NCBI RefSeq assembly: GCF_000735045.1
Contig: NZ_JPOQ01000008.1
Location: 98,044 to 162,043, forward strand
DNA length: 64,000 nucleotides
Direction: 5' to 3'
DNA from: Ferrovum myxofaciens
Lineage (GTDB): Bacteria; Pseudomonadota; Gammaproteobacteria; Burkholderiales; Ferrovaceae
Shown here: in pieces, positions 20,680 through 31,175 of the stretch
How positions within the stretch are numbered: the stretch's first letter is position 1
How the letters are laid out: every line of letters begins with the position of its first letter
Position numbers and translations under genes: made by a program
The notes under the pieces: model-generated
Told to the model about the DNA's origin: nothing
Databases searched by the model: none
The model's input: only the letters and a program-made list of their open reading frames with translations

Positions 20680-21525
20680 TCAAGTCAAATGCAGCCGTTC
20701 CCAGATGACCGAAGTCAACCCTGCGCTGTTCATGGTATAAAAGTGCAACCCAGGCGCCCCACCCTCCAGCAACCGGTCACATAAGTGTGTCACCACTTCC
20801 AGACCAAAAGCCTTGATGGAAGCACTGTCATCCCCATAGCCCTGCATTTTTTGACGGATCCAGCGCGGAATTTCAGCACCGCAGGCATCGGAAAAGCGAC
20901 TCAATTGTGAAAAATTGGCGATGGGCATGATCCCTGGCACAATCGGCACGGTGATCCCCGCTGCACCACAATCCTCCACAAAACTGAAGTAAGCATCCGG
21001 ATTGTAAAAATACTGGGTAATGGCTGAATCAGCCCCTGCCTCGACTTTTTCCTGAAAATGGCGAATCCCTTCCTGCGCTGAATGGGCTTGTGGATGCACC
21101 TCGGGATAGGCTGCCACCTCAATGAAAAAGTGGTCTCCCGTTTCTTCACGCACGAAACGCACCAGGTCGCTGGCGTAACGAAATTCGCCGCCGCCCAGGG
21201 TTCCGGAAGGCAAATCCCCGCGCAAGGCCACCAGATGACGAATACCGTGGTGACGATAGAGTGCCAGGACTTGGCGCAAACTGTCCCGGGTCGCGCCAAT
21301 ACAGGACAGATGAGGCGCAGCGGGATATCCGTCCTGCTGAATCTCCACCACGGTTTCCAGAGTACGGTCCTGGGTGGTGCCCCCTGCGCCATAGGTCACG
21401 GAAAAAAAAGCCGGATTGAGCTGCGCCAACTGGCGCCGGGTATGACGAAGTTTTTCCGCCCCCTCGGCGGTCTTGGGGGGGAAAAATTCGAAACTGAACA
21501 CCCGCTCGTAATGCGCGTGATTCAT
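20680..21525 (-). CDS. metF: 5,10-methylenetetrahydrofolate reductase
   Basis: Flavoprotein that reduces methylene-THF to methyl-THF for methionine synthesis. The 281 residues match bacterial MetF. SFEFFPPKT is at about 10-18, the FAD-site motif VTYGAGG at about 43-49, and the LRGDLPSG segment near 120. It lies four bases after ahcY and downstream of metK on the same strand, forming a methyl-cycle operon (metK-ahcY-metF). Confidence 0.97.
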   Translation of the reverse strand: MNHAHYERVFSFEFFPPKTAEGAEKLRHTRRQLAQLNPAFFSVTYGAGGTTQDRTLETVVEIQQDGYPAAPHLSCIGATRDSLRQVLALYRHHGIRHLVALRGDLPSGTLGGGEFRYASDLVRFVREETGDHFFIEVAAYPEVHPQAHSAQEGIRHFQEKVEAGADSAITQYFYNPDAYFSFVEDCGAAGITVPIVPGIMPIANFSQLSRFSDACGAEIPRWIRQKMQGYGDDSASIKAFGLEVVTHLCDRLLEGGAPGLHFYTMNSAGLTSVIWERLHLT

Positions 21526-21529
21526 GGCT

Positions 21530-22840
21530 TCAATACCGGTAATGCTCGGGTTTGTAGGGCCCCGTAACAGGCAGGTTGAGGTATTCAGCCTGCTTTTCCG
21601 TCAGCAAGGTGAGTTGCACGCCGATGCGCTTCAAATGCAGGCGGGCCACCTTCTCATCCAGTGTCTTGGGGAGAATGTATACGCCCACGGGATATTTGCC
21701 GTGATTGTTCCACAATTCGATCTGGGCCATGACCTGATTGGTGAAGGAAGCCGACATCACAAAACTTGGATGTCCTGTCGCGCATCCCAAATTGACCAGA
21801 CGTCCTTCTGCCAATACGATCAGACGCTTGCCATCAGGGAAGATGACGTGATCCACCTGCGGTTTGATGTTATCCCAGTGGTATTTACGCAGAGAGGCGA
21901 TATCGATTTCCGAGTCGAAGTGACCGATATTGCATACGATGGCATCATTTTTCATGACTTGCATATGGGCGTGGGTGATGACCTCCACATTGCCGGTTGC
22001 GGTGACGAAGATGTCACCCAAAGCCGCCACTTCGTCCATGTTCACTACCCGATACCCCTCCATGGCCGCCTGCAGGGCACAGATGGGATCGATTTCCGTG
22101 ATCCACACCGTGGCACCCAGTCCGCGAAAGGCCTGGGCACAGCCTTTGCCCACATCGCCATACCCAGCCACCACGGCCACTTTTCCGGCAATCATCACAT
22201 CAGTCGCCCGTTTGATCCCATCCATCAGGGATTCACGACATCCGTACAAATTGTCGAATTTGGACTTGGTCACCGAGTCATTGACATTGAACGCCGGGCA
22301 CTTCAATTCTCCACGCTTCAGCATTTCATTCAAACGATGCACGCCGGTGGTGGTTTCTTCGGAAATGCCCCGGATGGATTCGAGCAGATGAGGATACTTG
22401 TCATGCATCACCAGGGTCAGATCCCCTCCATCATCCAGAATCATGTTGGGCAACCAGTTTTCTGGCCCAAAAATGGTTTTTTCGATGCACCACCAAAACT
22501 CCTCTTCAGTTTCTCCCTTCCAGGCAAATACCGGAATCCCTGCGGCGGCAATGGCTGCCGCTGCCTGGTCCTGGGTGGAAAAAATATTACAGGAACTCCA
22601 GCGGACTTCCGCCCCCAGGGCCACCAGTGTTTCAATCAATACGGCGGTCTGGATGGTCATGTGCAAACAACCGGCGATACGTGCCCCCTGCAGCGGCTGG
22701 TGCTCGGCATATTCTGCACGCAGGGCCATGAGCCCTGGCATTTCATTCTCGGCAATCTGGATTTCCTTGCGGCCCCATGCCGCCAACGTCATGTCGGCAA
22801 CCTTGAAATCACCGGCCAAAATCTGTGGAATCGCGTTCAT
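21530..22840 (-). CDS. ahcY: S-adenosylhomocysteine hydrolase
   Basis: Cleaves S-adenosylhomocysteine to adenosine and homocysteine, removing the product inhibitor of methyltransferases. From ATG 22840 it is 436 residues. The NAD-binding [13 protein letters not shown] motif, the [14 protein letters not shown] segment and the C-terminal PYKPEHYRY are family signatures. A longer in-frame opening upstream runs through the gap and into metK and is not needed. The 43-base gap to metK shows no SAH-riboswitch-like structure by eye. Confidence 0.98.
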   Translation of the reverse strand: MNAIPQILAGDFKVADMTLAAWGRKEIQIAENEMPGLMALRAEYAEHQPLQGARIAGCLHMTIQTAVLIETLVALGAEVRWSSCNIFSTQDQAAAAIAAAGIPVFAWKGETEEEFWWCIEKTIFGPENWLPNMILDDGGDLTLVMHDKYPHLLESIRGISEETTTGVHRLNEMLKRGELKCPAFNVNDSVTKSKFDNLYGCRESLMDGIKRATDVMIAGKVAVVAGYGDVGKGCAQAFRGLGATVWITEIDPICALQAAMEGYRVVNMDEVAALGDIFVTATGNVEVITHAHMQVMKNDAIVCNIGHFDSEIDIASLRKYHWDNIKPQVDHVIFPDGKRLIVLAEGRLVNLGCATGHPSFVMSASFTNQVMAQIELWNNHGKYPVGVYILPKTLDEKVARLHLKRIGVQLTLLTEKQAEYLNLPVTGPYKPEHYRY

Positions 22841-22883
22841 TGAAACTCTCCCTTCATTCGTTGTGTATTGGCTCAATCCAAAC

Positions 22884-24041
22884 TCAGGCATCGGCCTGTA
22901 GTGCCTGGATGCGATTGCGCATTTCCCAGGTAAACTCCGGCTCTTCCCGTCCAAAGTGACCGTAGGCTGCTGTCTTGCTGTAAATGGGGCGGAGTAGATC
23001 GAGGGACTGAATGATACCCTTGGGACGCAGGTCGAAATGCTGCTCAACCAGTTGGGCCAGCTTTTCGTCGGGGAGTTTCCCGGTTCCGAAGGTATTGACC
23101 ATCAAACTGACCGGGCGGGCAACGCCGATGGCGTAAGCCACTTGCACTTCGCATCGGCGTGCCAACCCGGCAGCCACCACATTCTTGGCCACATGGCGCA
23201 TGGCGTAGGCGGCAGAACGATCCACCTTGGAAGGATCCTTGCCCGAAAATGCTCCCCCGCCATGACGGGCCGCGCCTCCATAAGTATCCACGATGATCTT
23301 GCGCCCGGTGAGACCGCAGTCCCCCATGGGGCCTCCGATCACGAAGCGCCCGGTAGGATTGACCAGATAACGGGTATTGGGTCCCAGCAGGTGAGCGGGC
23401 AGCACCGGCTTGATGATTTCGTCGATCACTGCTTCCGTGAGTTGTTGATGGGAAATTTCGGGATGATGCTGGGTCGAGAGAACCACCGTTTCGATACAGG
23501 CGGGCTGCCCATTGACATAGCGAACGCTCACCTGGGATTTGGCATCCGGACGCAAAAAGGGCAGCCGCCCGTCCTTGCGCAATTCTGACTGGCGCTGCAC
23601 CAGACGATGGGCCAGATGGATGGGCAAAGGCATGAGCGTGTCGGTTTCATCACAGGCATAACCGAACATCAAGCCCTGATCTCCCGCCCCTTGATCGAGG
23701 TCGAGTCCACTCCCCTCGTCCACCCCCTGAGCAATGTCCGGACTTTGCCGATTGAGTGCCGTCAACACCGCGCAGGTCTGATAATCAAAACCGATGTCGG
23801 AACTGTTGTAGCCGATGCGCCGTACCACGTCCCGTGCCACATCGATGTAGTTGATCTGTGCCTTGGTGGTGATTTCGCCGGAAATAACGATGAGGCCAGT
23901 ACTGGTCAAAGTTTCACAAGCCACCCGGGCATGGGGATCCTGCGTTAGAATGGCATCTAGAACCCCGTCAGAAATCTGATCGGCCACCTTGTCCGGATGC
24001 CCCTCGGATACCGACTCCGAAGAGAAAATATACTCACTCAT
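22884..24041 (-). CDS. metK: S-adenosylmethionine synthetase
   Basis: Makes SAM from methionine and ATP. The 385-residue protein begins with [19 protein letters not shown] carrying the catalytic His, and contains [12 protein letters not shown] and [16 protein letters not shown], both MetK signatures. It leads the metK-ahcY-metF group and diverges from lpxL with a 74-base gap. No SAM-riboswitch-like structure was recognised in that gap. Confidence 0.98.
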   Translation of the reverse strand: MSEYIFSSESVSEGHPDKVADQISDGVLDAILTQDPHARVACETLTSTGLIVISGEITTKAQINYIDVARDVVRRIGYNSSDIGFDYQTCAVLTALNRQSPDIAQGVDEGSGLDLDQGAGDQGLMFGYACDETDTLMPLPIHLAHRLVQRQSELRKDGRLPFLRPDAKSQVSVRYVNGQPACIETVVLSTQHHPEISHQQLTEAVIDEIIKPVLPAHLLGPNTRYLVNPTGRFVIGGPMGDCGLTGRKIIVDTYGGAARHGGGAFSGKDPSKVDRSAAYAMRHVAKNVVAAGLARRCEVQVAYAIGVARPVSLMVNTFGTGKLPDEKLAQLVEQHFDLRPKGIIQSLDLLRPIYSKTAAYGHFGREEPEFTWEMRNRIQALQADA

Positions 24042-24115
24042 GGCAAACCCTGCCCTTTATCAAAAATTGGAAAAGTACTGCAGCCGGGAATTGTACCAGC
24101 AATCCCGTTAGCGCC

Positions 24116-25015
24116 ATGATGCGCCTGATTTTTTTCCCGCTTTGGTTACTCCACTGGCTACCCCTCAAGGCTCTGTGGATCCCCGGTCGCCTGCTTGGCA
24201 GTCTGGCCTTTGCCCTCGCCCGCGAACGGCGTCGCGTTACCCTCATCAATCTGACATTGTGCTTTCCCCAGTGGAGTGACGCCCAACGCCGTCAAGTGGC
24301 TCTCCGTCATTTTCAAGGATTTGTCACCAGCGCCCTGGCCCTCGGGATAGCCTGGTTCGCTTCCGAACGGCGTCTGCGCGCCCTGATTCATTTTCAGGGC
24401 CTGGAACAGGTGCGCCATGCTCAAACGAAGGGGCCAGTCATCTTGCTCACGCCCCATTTCTTCGGGGTAGACACCATTGGCCCCTTCCTGACCCTGGATT
24501 TTGACGTCATCACCATCAATTCAAAAATCAAGCATCCCACCCTCGATACCTTGATCCGCGAACGCCGACTACGCTGGGGGAAAGGGCTGATTTTTGCCCG
24601 CCAGGACAGTTTGCGCAGCGTATTACGGGCGTTCAAACCGGGTTGGTTGCTCTACTACCTGCCGGATCAGGACTTTGGCCCCAAAGATTCGCTTTTTGTG
24701 GATTTCTTCAAGGTCAAAGCCGCCACCGTCCCCGCTTTGGCCCGGATGACCAAATTAGCCAAAGCATCGGTCGTTCCCTGCGTCGTCCATCTCAATTTCG
24801 AGGCGGGACGGTTTGAAGTCACCTTCTTCCCCCCCTGGGAACATTTTCCCAGCGGTGACGATGGGGCGGATACCCGCCGCATGAACCACTTCATCGAGGA
24901 TCGTATCCTCGAACAACCCGCCAATTATCTGTGGTCACACAAACGGTTCAAGACCCGCCCCCCCGGAGAAGCCTCGCCTTACGATGGGCCTTCGCCCCCC
25001 CAATCTACCCAGTGA
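24116..25015 (+). CDS. lpxL: Lipid A biosynthesis (lauroyl) acyltransferase
   Basis: Adds a secondary acyl chain to Kdo2-lipid IVA at the inner membrane. The 299-residue protein has an N-terminal hydrophobic anchor ([13 protein letters not shown]), the HX4D catalytic motif at H114-D119, and a later [17 protein letters not shown] block typical of HtrB/LpxL. Which acyl chain is transferred cannot be told; LpxM is an alternative. The metK-lpxL-dapF neighbourhood is conserved in betaproteobacteria. Confidence 0.9.
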   Translation: MMRLIFFPLWLLHWLPLKALWIPGRLLGSLAFALARERRRVTLINLTLCFPQWSDAQRRQVALRHFQGFVTSALALGIAWFASERRLRALIHFQGLEQVRHAQTKGPVILLTPHFFGVDTIGPFLTLDFDVITINSKIKHPTLDTLIRERRLRWGKGLIFARQDSLRSVLRAFKPGWLLYYLPDQDFGPKDSLFVDFFKVKAATVPALARMTKLAKASVVPCVVHLNFEAGRFEVTFFPPWEHFPSGDDGADTRRMNHFIEDRILEQPANYLWSHKRFKTRPPGEASPYDGPSPPQSTQ

Positions 25016-25065
25016 GCCAGAAAAAGCGTAGCATTTCACCTTTGACATCACCCGATACGGGGACT

Positions 25066-25932
25066 ATGGGGACACTGACATTCACAAAAATGCAGGGTTT
25101 GGGCAATGACTTTGTCGTACTCGACGGAGTACGGACCCCCCTCGCCCTGACCTCGATTCAACTGCGTTGGTTGGCGGATCGCCATTTCGGCGTAGGCTGT
25201 GATCAGATTCTGTGGGTAGAACCGGCACAGGACGCTACGAATGACTTTCGTTACCGGATTTTCAATCGTGATGGCGGAGAAGTTGCCAACTGCGGCAACG
25301 GTGTCCGTTGTTTCGCCCGTTACGTTCATGACCAGGGCCTGACTCAGCGCACCCGCCTGCGCGTCGAAACTTTGGCGGGCATACTTGAACCGGAATTGCT
25401 GCCGGGGGGAGAAATACGGGTCAACATGGGCACCCCTCTCTTCGATCCTGTCCGCATCCCCTTTCTGGTTCCTGCGCTTCAACCCACCTATGACCTGGCC
25501 ATTGGGAACGTAATTCGCACTTTTTCCGTTCTGTCCATGGGTAATCCCCATGCCGTGCAGGTGGTCGAACAAATCACCCATGCCCCTGTCGACCTGGAAG
25601 GTCCGCTGATCGAACATCATCCCTTTTTTCCGGAACGGGTCAATGCCGGATTCATGGAAATCGTGGACCGCGCTCATATCCATCTCCGTGTTCATGAACG
25701 CGGTTCCGGGGAAACCCTGGCCTGCGGTACAGGAGCCTGTGCTGCCGTGGTGGCGGGTCAACGCCTGGGGGAACTGGATCCCCTCGTACAGGTCACGACC
25801 CGCGGCGGAGAACTGCTCATCGAATGGCAGGGTACTGGACATCCCGTGTGGATGACCGGCCCTGCTGTCACCGTTTACACTGGGATCGTCCACATCCCGA
25901 ACATCGAGGAACTTACCCATGCTGGACGCTGA
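25066..25932 (+). CDS. dapF: Diaminopimelate epimerase
   Basis: Converts LL- to meso-diaminopimelate for peptidoglycan and lysine. From ATG 25066 the protein is 288 residues. The two catalytic cysteines are C76 (NCGNGVRC) and C220 (ACGTGAC). The upstream in-frame extension to 24931 overlaps lpxL and is not family-like. The 3' end overlaps the DUF484 gene by 14 bases. Confidence 0.97.
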   Translation: MGTLTFTKMQGLGNDFVVLDGVRTPLALTSIQLRWLADRHFGVGCDQILWVEPAQDATNDFRYRIFNRDGGEVANCGNGVRCFARYVHDQGLTQRTRLRVETLAGILEPELLPGGEIRVNMGTPLFDPVRIPFLVPALQPTYDLAIGNVIRTFSVLSMGNPHAVQVVEQITHAPVDLEGPLIEHHPFFPERVNAGFMEIVDRAHIHLRVHERGSGETLACGTGACAAVVAGQRLGELDPLVQVTTRGGELLIEWQGTGHPVWMTGPAVTVYTGIVHIPNIEELTHAGR

Positions 25933-26578
25933 AATCGTTGCCTCCTGGCTCAAGGACAACCCGGAGTTTTTCATATTGCACGGAGCAGTATTGAATGAAA
26001 TTCAGATTCCACACCCGCACAGAAACCACACCGTTTCTTTGAGCGAGCGTCAACTACTGACCCTGCGTGACAAAAACCGCACTCTGGAACAGCGTCTGTC
26101 CGAGTTGATCGGCTACGCCGAAACCAATGACAATATCAGTGGCAAGGTTCACCAACTGGCGGTGCGATTGCTGGTTCAGCGCACGCTGAAGGGCGTTCTC
26201 GACACCATTCAGCACCAAATGCTGCATCACTTCGAAATCCCCCATGTCGCTCTGCGCCTCTGGGGAATTCAGGCCGACCTTCTTGAACATCCCGCCTTCC
26301 AGCCCGTGGCCCAGGTCCAGAAGGAAGCCATCGCCCATGTGGAAACCCCCCGCTGCGGACACCACACGCCCGTACAGTGCGATCAGTGGTTTGGTGAGTT
26401 GGTGGCCCCCAGCCTGAAATCCTTTGCTTTGTTGCCCCTGCGGGACAGTGAAACTTTTGGCGCCTTACTGCTGGCCTCCCCCGACGAAAACCGTTTTTAT
26501 CCGGACATGGGCATCTTCTACCTGCAGCGCATCACTGACCTGATCAGTACATCCCTGCGCGCCCATGAGCATTCCTGA
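25919..26578 (+). CDS. DUF484 (GAF-like) protein
   Basis: A 219-residue cytoplasmic protein with the DUF484 features: an N-terminal [12 protein letters not shown] helix, an [19 protein letters not shown] coiled segment and a GAF-like C-terminal half ending with the FLLPLRD/GALLLAS-type strands. The function is unproven. It lies between dapF and xerC, overlapping both by 14 bases, as in many proteobacteria, so it is probably co-translated with xerC. Confidence 0.93.
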   Translation: MLDAEIVASWLKDNPEFFILHGAVLNEIQIPHPHRNHTVSLSERQLLTLRDKNRTLEQRLSELIGYAETNDNISGKVHQLAVRLLVQRTLKGVLDTIQHQMLHHFEIPHVALRLWGIQADLLEHPAFQPVAQVQKEAIAHVETPRCGHHTPVQCDQWFGELVAPSLKSFALLPLRDSETFGALLLASPDENRFYPDMGIFYLQRITDLISTSLRAHEHS

Positions 26579-27476
26579 TTCACCCTCCCTGATTCGCGCC
26601 TATCTCGATCAACTGCGCTTCGAACGGGGCTTGTCCCCGCGCACGATCTCCAGTTACCAGCGCGATCTGAACCAGTTGTTGGTTGCCCACGGGGATCTTA
26701 CCCAGGTAACCGCCCAACATATCCGTCGCCTCCTGGGAAAATTACATGGACAGGGGCTGTCCGGTCGCAGTCTGGCCCGTAGCCTGTCGGCTTGGCGCGG
26801 GTTTTTTGATTACCTGGCAAAATTTCATCATGCCGCCCTCAACCCCTGCCACGGAGTGCCCCCTCCCAAATCACCTCGCTCCTTGCCCCATGCCCTCTCT
26901 CCGGACCAGGCCAGCAAGTTGATGGATGTACCGGGGGACCGCATGCTGGACGAACGGGACCGAGCCCTGCTGGAATTGTTCTACTCCTCTGGCTTGCGTC
27001 TGGCAGAATTGGCCCATCTGCGCATACAGGACCTGAATCCCAGTGAAGGTTTGGTACGGGTATTGGGTAAAGGCCATAAATTCCGCATCGTCCCCGTGGG
27101 CCAAAAGGCCCGGGAAGCCTTGACACTCTGGCTGTCCCATCACCCCCTGCGCCCCCTGACGCCAGAGACCCCCTTATTTGTCAGTATCCGCGGTTCAGCC
27201 CTGAGCATGCGCGCCATTGAAGCGCGCGTAACACTGCGCACCCGCCAATTGGGTCTGGACGACCGGGTCCATCCCCACGTTCTGCGTCATTCTTTTGCCT
27301 CCCACCTGCTCCAGTCCAGCGGCGACCTGCGCGCGGTACAGGAATTATTGGGACACGCCCATATCACGTCGACTCAGGTGTATACCCACCTTGACTTCCA
27401 GCATCTGGCTCAAGTCTATGACCAGGCCCATCCCCGCGCCAAGCGGCGTCCCCCGCCTCAGGAGGGGGGAGAATAA
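26565..27476 (+). CDS. xerC: Tyrosine recombinase XerC
   Basis: Resolves chromosome dimers at dif together with XerD. The 303-residue protein has an N-terminal SAM-like domain and a full catalytic set: R145, K169, H238, R241, H264 and nucleophile Y273. Gene order dapF-DUF484-xerC supports XerC rather than XerD or a phage integrase. Its end overlaps the convergent anmK gene by 19 bases. Confidence 0.96.
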   Translation: MSIPDSPSLIRAYLDQLRFERGLSPRTISSYQRDLNQLLVAHGDLTQVTAQHIRRLLGKLHGQGLSGRSLARSLSAWRGFFDYLAKFHHAALNPCHGVPPPKSPRSLPHALSPDQASKLMDVPGDRMLDERDRALLELFYSSGLRLAELAHLRIQDLNPSEGLVRVLGKGHKFRIVPVGQKAREALTLWLSHHPLRPLTPETPLFVSIRGSALSMRAIEARVTLRTRQLGLDDRVHPHVLRHSFASHLLQSSGDLRAVQELLGHAHITSTQVYTHLDFQHLAQVYDQAHPRAKRRPPPQEGGE

Positions 27477-28612
27477 AGCGCGCCCAACACCACGCCATGG
27501 CGCGCGCCCGTCACCTCGGGCAGATTCCCTGCTTTCCCCTGCACACGCGCCCATGCCAACCAGGCAAAAGCCAAGGCTTCCACTTGTTGCACCGGCACGC
27601 CCAAATCCTCCGTGCGCCCCACCCGAACCTCGGGCATCAAAATCCGCAAGCGTTTCGTCAATTGGGTATTCAGGGCACCGCCCCCACAGAGATACAGTTC
27701 TGTACCCCTGTGCTCCCGGCACTCTGCCTGCACCACAGCAGCCACCGAGCGCGCGGTCAATTCCAGCAAAGTCGCCTGAACATCCTCAGGCGGCAGTGAA
27801 AACACCCATTCCCCGTGCTCCGCCAGCCATTCCAGTGAAAAATCTTCCCGTCCGGTACTCTTGGGCGCACTGCGCTGAAAAAATGGATGGGCCAGCAAGG
27901 ATTCCAGCAAGACCGGATGACAGTGGCCTTGCGCCGCCCAGCCACCTTCGCGATCGAAGGCCTGCCCCAGGCAGCGTCCAATCCAGCCATCCATCAACAG
28001 GTTGGCCGGGCCAATATCATAGCCTCGGGTAACCCGTCCTGGAATGAGCAAGGTCAGATTGGCGATGCCACCCAGATTCAGAATCAAACGGGGAATCGAG
28101 GAATGACGGAACAGTGCCTCGTGAAAGGCGGGAACCAGCGGTGCACCCTGCCCACCGGCGGCGATATCTCCCGAACGAAAATCGGTAATGACCGTCATAC
28201 CGGTCAGTTCGGCCAGCAAAGCCCCATTCACCAACTGGAGACTGAATCCCTGTTCCGGACGATGACGTACCGTTTGCCCATGGCACCCCACTGCCGCCAC
28301 CGAAAAATTCCCCTGCCCGCCCCGTTGGACCAGTTCATGAACCACTTCGGCATAGAGTGAGGAAAGGGTCTGGGACAGGTGAGCAGCGCGCTCCAATTCA
28401 TTGATCCCTGGTTGGGTCAAATCCAGCAAGTCCGAGCGCAGATCCACCGAAAAAGAACGCTGTGCCTGAGCCAGGACCCTGGGCCGAACCGGCAGAGAAA
28501 AATCCGCCAGAACCCCATCGATTCCATCGAGACTGGTCCCTGACATCAACCCCACATAGAGGGAGGATCCGGAATTATTCGAAGCGGGCGATGGCACTGC
28601 CGCGTACGGCAT
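27458..28612 (-). CDS. anmK: Anhydro-N-acetylmuramic acid kinase
   Basis: Phosphorylates 1,6-anhydro-MurNAc during peptidoglycan recycling, following lytic transglycosylase activity such as that encoded at 13848. The ATP-site motif GLMSGTSLDGID is near the N-terminus, with GCHGQTVRH, GDIAAGGQGAPLVPAFH and LNLGGIANLT following. ATG 28612 lies 38 bases inside the upstream M23 peptidase gene and gives 384 residues. No start codon is well placed after the peptidase stop, so overlap seems real. Confidence 0.95.
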   Translation of the reverse strand: MPYAAVPSPASNNSGSSLYVGLMSGTSLDGIDGVLADFSLPVRPRVLAQAQRSFSVDLRSDLLDLTQPGINELERAAHLSQTLSSLYAEVVHELVQRGGQGNFSVAAVGCHGQTVRHRPEQGFSLQLVNGALLAELTGMTVITDFRSGDIAAGGQGAPLVPAFHEALFRHSSIPRLILNLGGIANLTLLIPGRVTRGYDIGPANLLMDGWIGRCLGQAFDREGGWAAQGHCHPVLLESLLAHPFFQRSAPKSTGREDFSLEWLAEHGEWVFSLPPEDVQATLLELTARSVAAVVQAECREHRGTELYLCGGGALNTQLTKRLRILMPEVRVGRTEDLGVPVQQVEALAFAWLAWARVQGKAGNLPEVTGARHGVVLGALYSPPS

Positions 28613-29921
28613 CAAGTTGCCTGAGGTACGGCGCCGTGGCCGAAAGGAACTGGGCACGGGCATGGCCGGTCAGGTTGGTGCTGGCAAAGCGTGGCACTTC
28701 GGGACCCAGGGGGTCGTGCTGAACGCCATTGATCTTGAATTCATAGTGCAGGTGAGGACCGGTGGCCCAACCCGTCATGCCCACATAACCAATCAGGTCG
28801 CCCTGATGAATTTTTTCTCCGGCATGCAATCCACCTGCGAAAGCCGAAAGATGCCCATAAACCGTATCGATCCCATTGGCATGATGCAACTCGATCATGT
28901 TTCCATAACCATTGCGCCATCCCGCATAGGTCACCGTGGCATTGGCGACGGCCACGATGGGCGTCCCCTTGGGGGCCGCCAGATCAATGCCCTTATGGGC
29001 TCGCCAGGTTTTCAGGATGGGATGAAAGCGCGCTGCAGAAAAGCCTGAGGTGATACGGGAAAACTCAATGGGAGAGCGCAGGAAAGAGGCCTTGGAACCA
29101 TGCCCTTCCGGGGTATAGTAGTCCCCTCCTCCCTCCGCACTTTCATAATAGACACGGCGGATCGTCACGCCCTTGTTGACAAACTCGGCGGCCAAAATCC
29201 TGCCCGGCACCACCTGATCAAAATCATTCTGGGTGGCTTCATAGACTACGGAAAAGGTATCCCCGGAACGCAGGTCATTGTGAAAATCGATATCCGTGGA
29301 AAACAAACGGGTCAATTGGCGCGTCACGCTATCTGGAATGCCCGCGTTGTCCGCTGCGGCAAAAAGGGAACTGTGAATGGTCCCATTGGCTTGAATGACA
29401 CGGTGCAAATCTCCCTCACCCACCAAACTGGAGGTAAAACCCGAAAGGGTACGGGATACCACCAGGGTCCCTTTGTCACCGTAGGGAAAACGCAGGGAAA
29501 CCAGATCGCCGTTGGCCGCATGTTCCACGCGAATGGGTTTGCCGGGGGCCATGTGCTGATAGATGACCCGAGCTTTGCTGTCGGTTGCAATGAAATCGAG
29601 GGCCGCCTGGTCGCTCACCCCCATACGGAACAGCAAAGCAGCCAAAGTATCGCCCGAACGAACCTGATCCTGCTGGATGAAAGTTCCTGGTGTGGGCGTT
29701 ACTGTTCCCGGATTCGCCGTCATATCCTCGACCACCGGCGTCAAAGGGACTGTCTGCAGAGACACCCCAGGAGTCATCCCGAAAGCCATCGCCACCCCGA
29801 ACACCATCATGAGAAGGGTCGCAACCTGCCCGCTGCGACGAGCATCCGTCGCATCGATGGTGGTGTTTTGGGTTAGAATCCAGCGTTTGAGCGCTTGTGC
29901 GCGTTGCTTGATTGAGTTCAT
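28575..29921 (-). CDS. M23-family murein endopeptidase (MepM-like)
   Basis: A 448-residue cell-wall peptidase likely to cleave D-Ala-meso-DAP cross-links. A membrane anchor or signal ([13 protein letters not shown], about 37-49) is followed by a LysM/OapA-like region ([14 protein letters not shown]). The C-terminal LytM domain has the metal ligands in HKGIDLAAP and the HLHYEF motif. ATG 29921 is chosen over an upstream start in the tyrS-facing gap. The neighbours anmK and tyrS are the usual ones. Confidence 0.93.
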   Translation of the reverse strand: MNSIKQRAQALKRWILTQNTTIDATDARRSGQVATLLMMVFGVAMAFGMTPGVSLQTVPLTPVVEDMTANPGTVTPTPGTFIQQDQVRSGDTLAALLFRMGVSDQAALDFIATDSKARVIYQHMAPGKPIRVEHAANGDLVSLRFPYGDKGTLVVSRTLSGFTSSLVGEGDLHRVIQANGTIHSSLFAAADNAGIPDSVTRQLTRLFSTDIDFHNDLRSGDTFSVVYEATQNDFDQVVPGRILAAEFVNKGVTIRRVYYESAEGGGDYYTPEGHGSKASFLRSPIEFSRITSGFSAARFHPILKTWRAHKGIDLAAPKGTPIVAVANATVTYAGWRNGYGNMIELHHANGIDTVYGHLSAFAGGLHAGEKIHQGDLIGYVGMTGWATGPHLHYEFKINGVQHDPLGPEVPRFASTNLTGHARAQFLSATAPYLRQLDAVRGSAIARFE

Positions 29922-29963
29922 GCGCGCCAGTTTAACAGAAACCTGACGCAGGCACAATTCCCC

Positions 29964-31175
29964 ATGAATGACAAAAAGTTATCCGCTATTGACCCCTGGG
30001 ATGAGATTCGCCGGGGTACCGACGAAATCCTCCCCGAAGAAGACTTCCGGCAACGACTTCGGGAAGGGAAACCCCTGCGGGTCAAAGCGGGGTTTGACCC
30101 CACGGCACCGGATCTGCACCTCGGTCACACCGTCCTGTTGAACAAGCTCAAGACGCTGCAGGACCTGGGCCACGAAATATTCTTTCTGATTGGCGATTTT
30201 ACGGCGCTGATCGGGGATCCCACCGGACGTAATGCCACCCGTCCTCCCCTGACACCGGAGCAGGTTGCGCTCAATGCCGCTACCTATCAAAGCCAGGTAT
30301 TTCGCATTCTTGACCCCCATCGAACGACCCTGGCTTATAACAGCACCTGGATGAACGAGTTGGGCGCCGCAGGCCTGATTCGCCTGGCCGCTACCCATAC
30401 CGTGGCACGCATGCTGGAACGGGATGATTTTTCCAGACGCTATCGCGCGGAACAACCCATTGCGCTCCACGAATTTCTTTATCCTCTGGTTCAAGGATAT
30501 GATTCCGTGGCACTCAGAGCCGATCTGGAAATCGGCGGCACGGATCAGAAATTCAATCTTTTGATGGGCAGGGAATTGCAAAAACACCATGGACAACGCC
30601 CCCAGTGCATCCTCACCCTGCCCTTGCTCGAGGGCACCGACGGAATCAATAAGATGTCCAAATCCCAGGGTAACTTCATTGCCATCGAAGACCCTCCCGA
30701 TACCCAATTCGGCAAACTGATGTCCATTTCCGACTCCCTCATGTGGCGCTATCTGGAACTGCTTTCCTTTGAATCCCTGACCACCCTGACCCGCTGGAAG
30801 CACGAGGTTGAAGAAGGACTCAACCCGCGCACCATCAAGGTTCGCCTGGCCCAGGAAATTGTCGCGCGCTTCCATGGCCAGGACGCAGCCAAACAGGCCC
30901 TGGAAGATTTTGAATCCCGGTTTCGGGACCATGTCCTGCCCGATGATCTGCCTCTCACCGAAATTTCTGTGGGCGATGAAGGCTTACTGCTCTCCCAACT
31001 CCTGCACCGTGCCGGACTGACCAACACCACCTCCGAAGCCCGCCGTCTGATGGATAATGGAGGCATTCGCATCGATGGAGAAAAGGCTACGGATCAGTCT
31101 CTGCGTTTTTTCTCTGGCACTGAAATGACCTTGCAGGCAGGAAAGCGTAAATTTGCCCGCATACGCTGCAACTAA
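29964..31175 (+). CDS. tyrS: Tyrosyl-tRNA synthetase
   Basis: Charges tRNA-Tyr. The 403-residue protein is class I with HLGH at 52-55 and KMSKS at 230-234, and a C-terminal S4 RNA-binding domain from about 340. The sequence type is that of the TyrZ-like group common in proteobacteria. It diverges from the M23 peptidase gene with 42 bases between. The stop TAA shares its last base with the ATG of the following MATE gene (TAATG). Confidence 0.97.
   Translation: MNDKKLSAIDPWDEIRRGTDEILPEEDFRQRLREGKPLRVKAGFDPTAPDLHLGHTVLLNKLKTLQDLGHEIFFLIGDFTALIGDPTGRNATRPPLTPEQVALNAATYQSQVFRILDPHRTTLAYNSTWMNELGAAGLIRLAATHTVARMLERDDFSRRYRAEQPIALHEFLYPLVQGYDSVALRADLEIGGTDQKFNLLMGRELQKHHGQRPQCILTLPLLEGTDGINKMSKSQGNFIAIEDPPDTQFGKLMSISDSLMWRYLELLSFESLTTLTRWKHEVEEGLNPRTIKVRLAQEIVARFHGQDAAKQALEDFESRFRDHVLPDDLPLTEISVGDEGLLLSQLLHRAGLTNTTSEARRLMDNGGIRIDGEKATDQSLRFFSGTEMTLQAGKRKFARIRCN

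Noticed and set aside
21524..22843. 439-residue plus-strand open frame
   Set aside because: Antisense to ahcY with ahcY fully conserved; shadow frame.
24042..24115. Possible SAM riboswitch before metK, or SAH riboswitch before ahcY (22841-22883)
   Set aside because: The gaps are short and no conserved SAM or SAH aptamer core was seen.
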